From: Algoriphagus aquimarinus
GTDB taxonomy: Bacteria > Bacteroidota > Bacteroidia > Cytophagales > Cyclobacteriaceae
Assembly (NCBI RefSeq): GCF_900112005.1
Contig: NZ_FOKK01000013.1
Location: 1 to 64,000, forward strand
DNA length: 64,000 nucleotides
Direction of reading: 5' to 3'
Positions within the stretch are counted from its first letter, which is position 1. Each line of letters starts with the position of its first letter. The position numbers were made by a program, and so were the translations under genes. Below, one piece after another: positions 63,970 to 64,000 of this stretch. The notes beneath the pieces are model-generated. The model saw only the letters and a program-made list of their open reading frames with translations. It did not search any database and had not been told where the DNA came from.

Positions 63970-64000
63970 TTACTTCAAGCCTCCAGTCATTTCTTCAGGT
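63970..64000 (-). CDS. C-terminal end of a gene cut by the right edge
   Basis: Reading leftward, the last codons encode Pro-Glu-Glu-Met-Thr-Gly-Gly-Leu-Lys and then a TAA. The position just inside a bidirectional terminator supports a real gene end. Ten codons are too few to identify it. Confidence 0.45.
   Translation of the reverse strand, partial: PEEMTGGLK

Noticed and set aside
1..64000. CRISPR arrays, tRNA or rRNA genes, prophage or conjugative modules
   Set aside because: No regularly spaced repeats, no tRNA T-loop/acceptor pattern outside coding genes, and no phage or transfer genes were found on reading the window.

Overview
The window looks like chromosomal DNA of a gliding-type member of the Bacteroidota, most likely order Cytophagales near Cyclobacteriaceae/Algoriphagus. 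This is inferred from gene content. There is a SusC/SusD pair, a gliding-motility lipoprotein GldD, a protein with a type IX secretion C-terminal sorting domain, a YtxJ-type bacillithiol-linked protein, a GH3-family ligase next to lptB and recJ, a carotenoid desaturase, many lipoproteins, and start codons without evident Shine-Dalgarno sequences. Several possible TAnnTTTG promoter boxes are present. No tRNA, rRNA or CRISPR array was found.

Positions 1-4650 form a disturbed accessory segment. It holds the tail of an IS3-family transposase, small secreted lipoproteins, a decayed lipoprotein paralogue, and a broken 5' copy of a carotenoid desaturase gene followed 2.2 kb later by the intact gene. 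The two desaturase copies share a 63-bp block with one mismatch. Positions 4647-18023 are mostly envelope genes: rlmH, a tricorn-like S41 protease, two small membrane proteins, a TonB-receptor-like barrel protein, ytxJ, a DUF4403 lipoprotein, a large T9SS cargo protein built of YCF48-type propeller repeats, and a DUF3365 c-heme-type lipoprotein.

Positions 18261-31013 hold a tight seven-gene, same-strand cluster: SusC, SusD, an FG-GAP/ASPIC-UnbV lipoprotein, an FGE-fold protein without the catalytic cysteines, a Tat-exported Gfo/Idh/MocA oxidoreductase, a Tat-type hydroxypyruvate-isomerase-like TIM barrel, and a YCF48-type lipoprotein. Together they suggest outer-membrane uptake plus extracytoplasmic redox and isomerisation of an unknown, probably sugar-like, substrate. 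A HisA homologue lacking one catalytic aspartate follows.

Positions 31958-45907 carry housekeeping and envelope genes: GH3/lptB/recJ, prmA/tpiA, recX, a transglutaminase-like protein, a lipoprotein/Wzi/SlyD set, wecB with a DUF985 cupin, DinB and gldD. Positions 45904-64000 hold a sodium symporter, a NahK-like kinase, recG, lysC, ribH, a TPR protein, pdhA, recF, a sugar nucleotidyltransferase, a PII protein with its ammonium channel Amt, batD, aroC and a dicarboxylate symporter. The right edge cuts a minus-strand gene.

The points most worth a second look are: the segment that splits the desaturase gene and rebuilds its 5' end; the SusCD-linked redox cluster; the HisA-like and PII proteins with changed active or effector-site residues; a small terminator-bounded minus-strand transcription unit near 39.8 kb; and dispersed inverted repeats, one of which supplies the last codons of recX.
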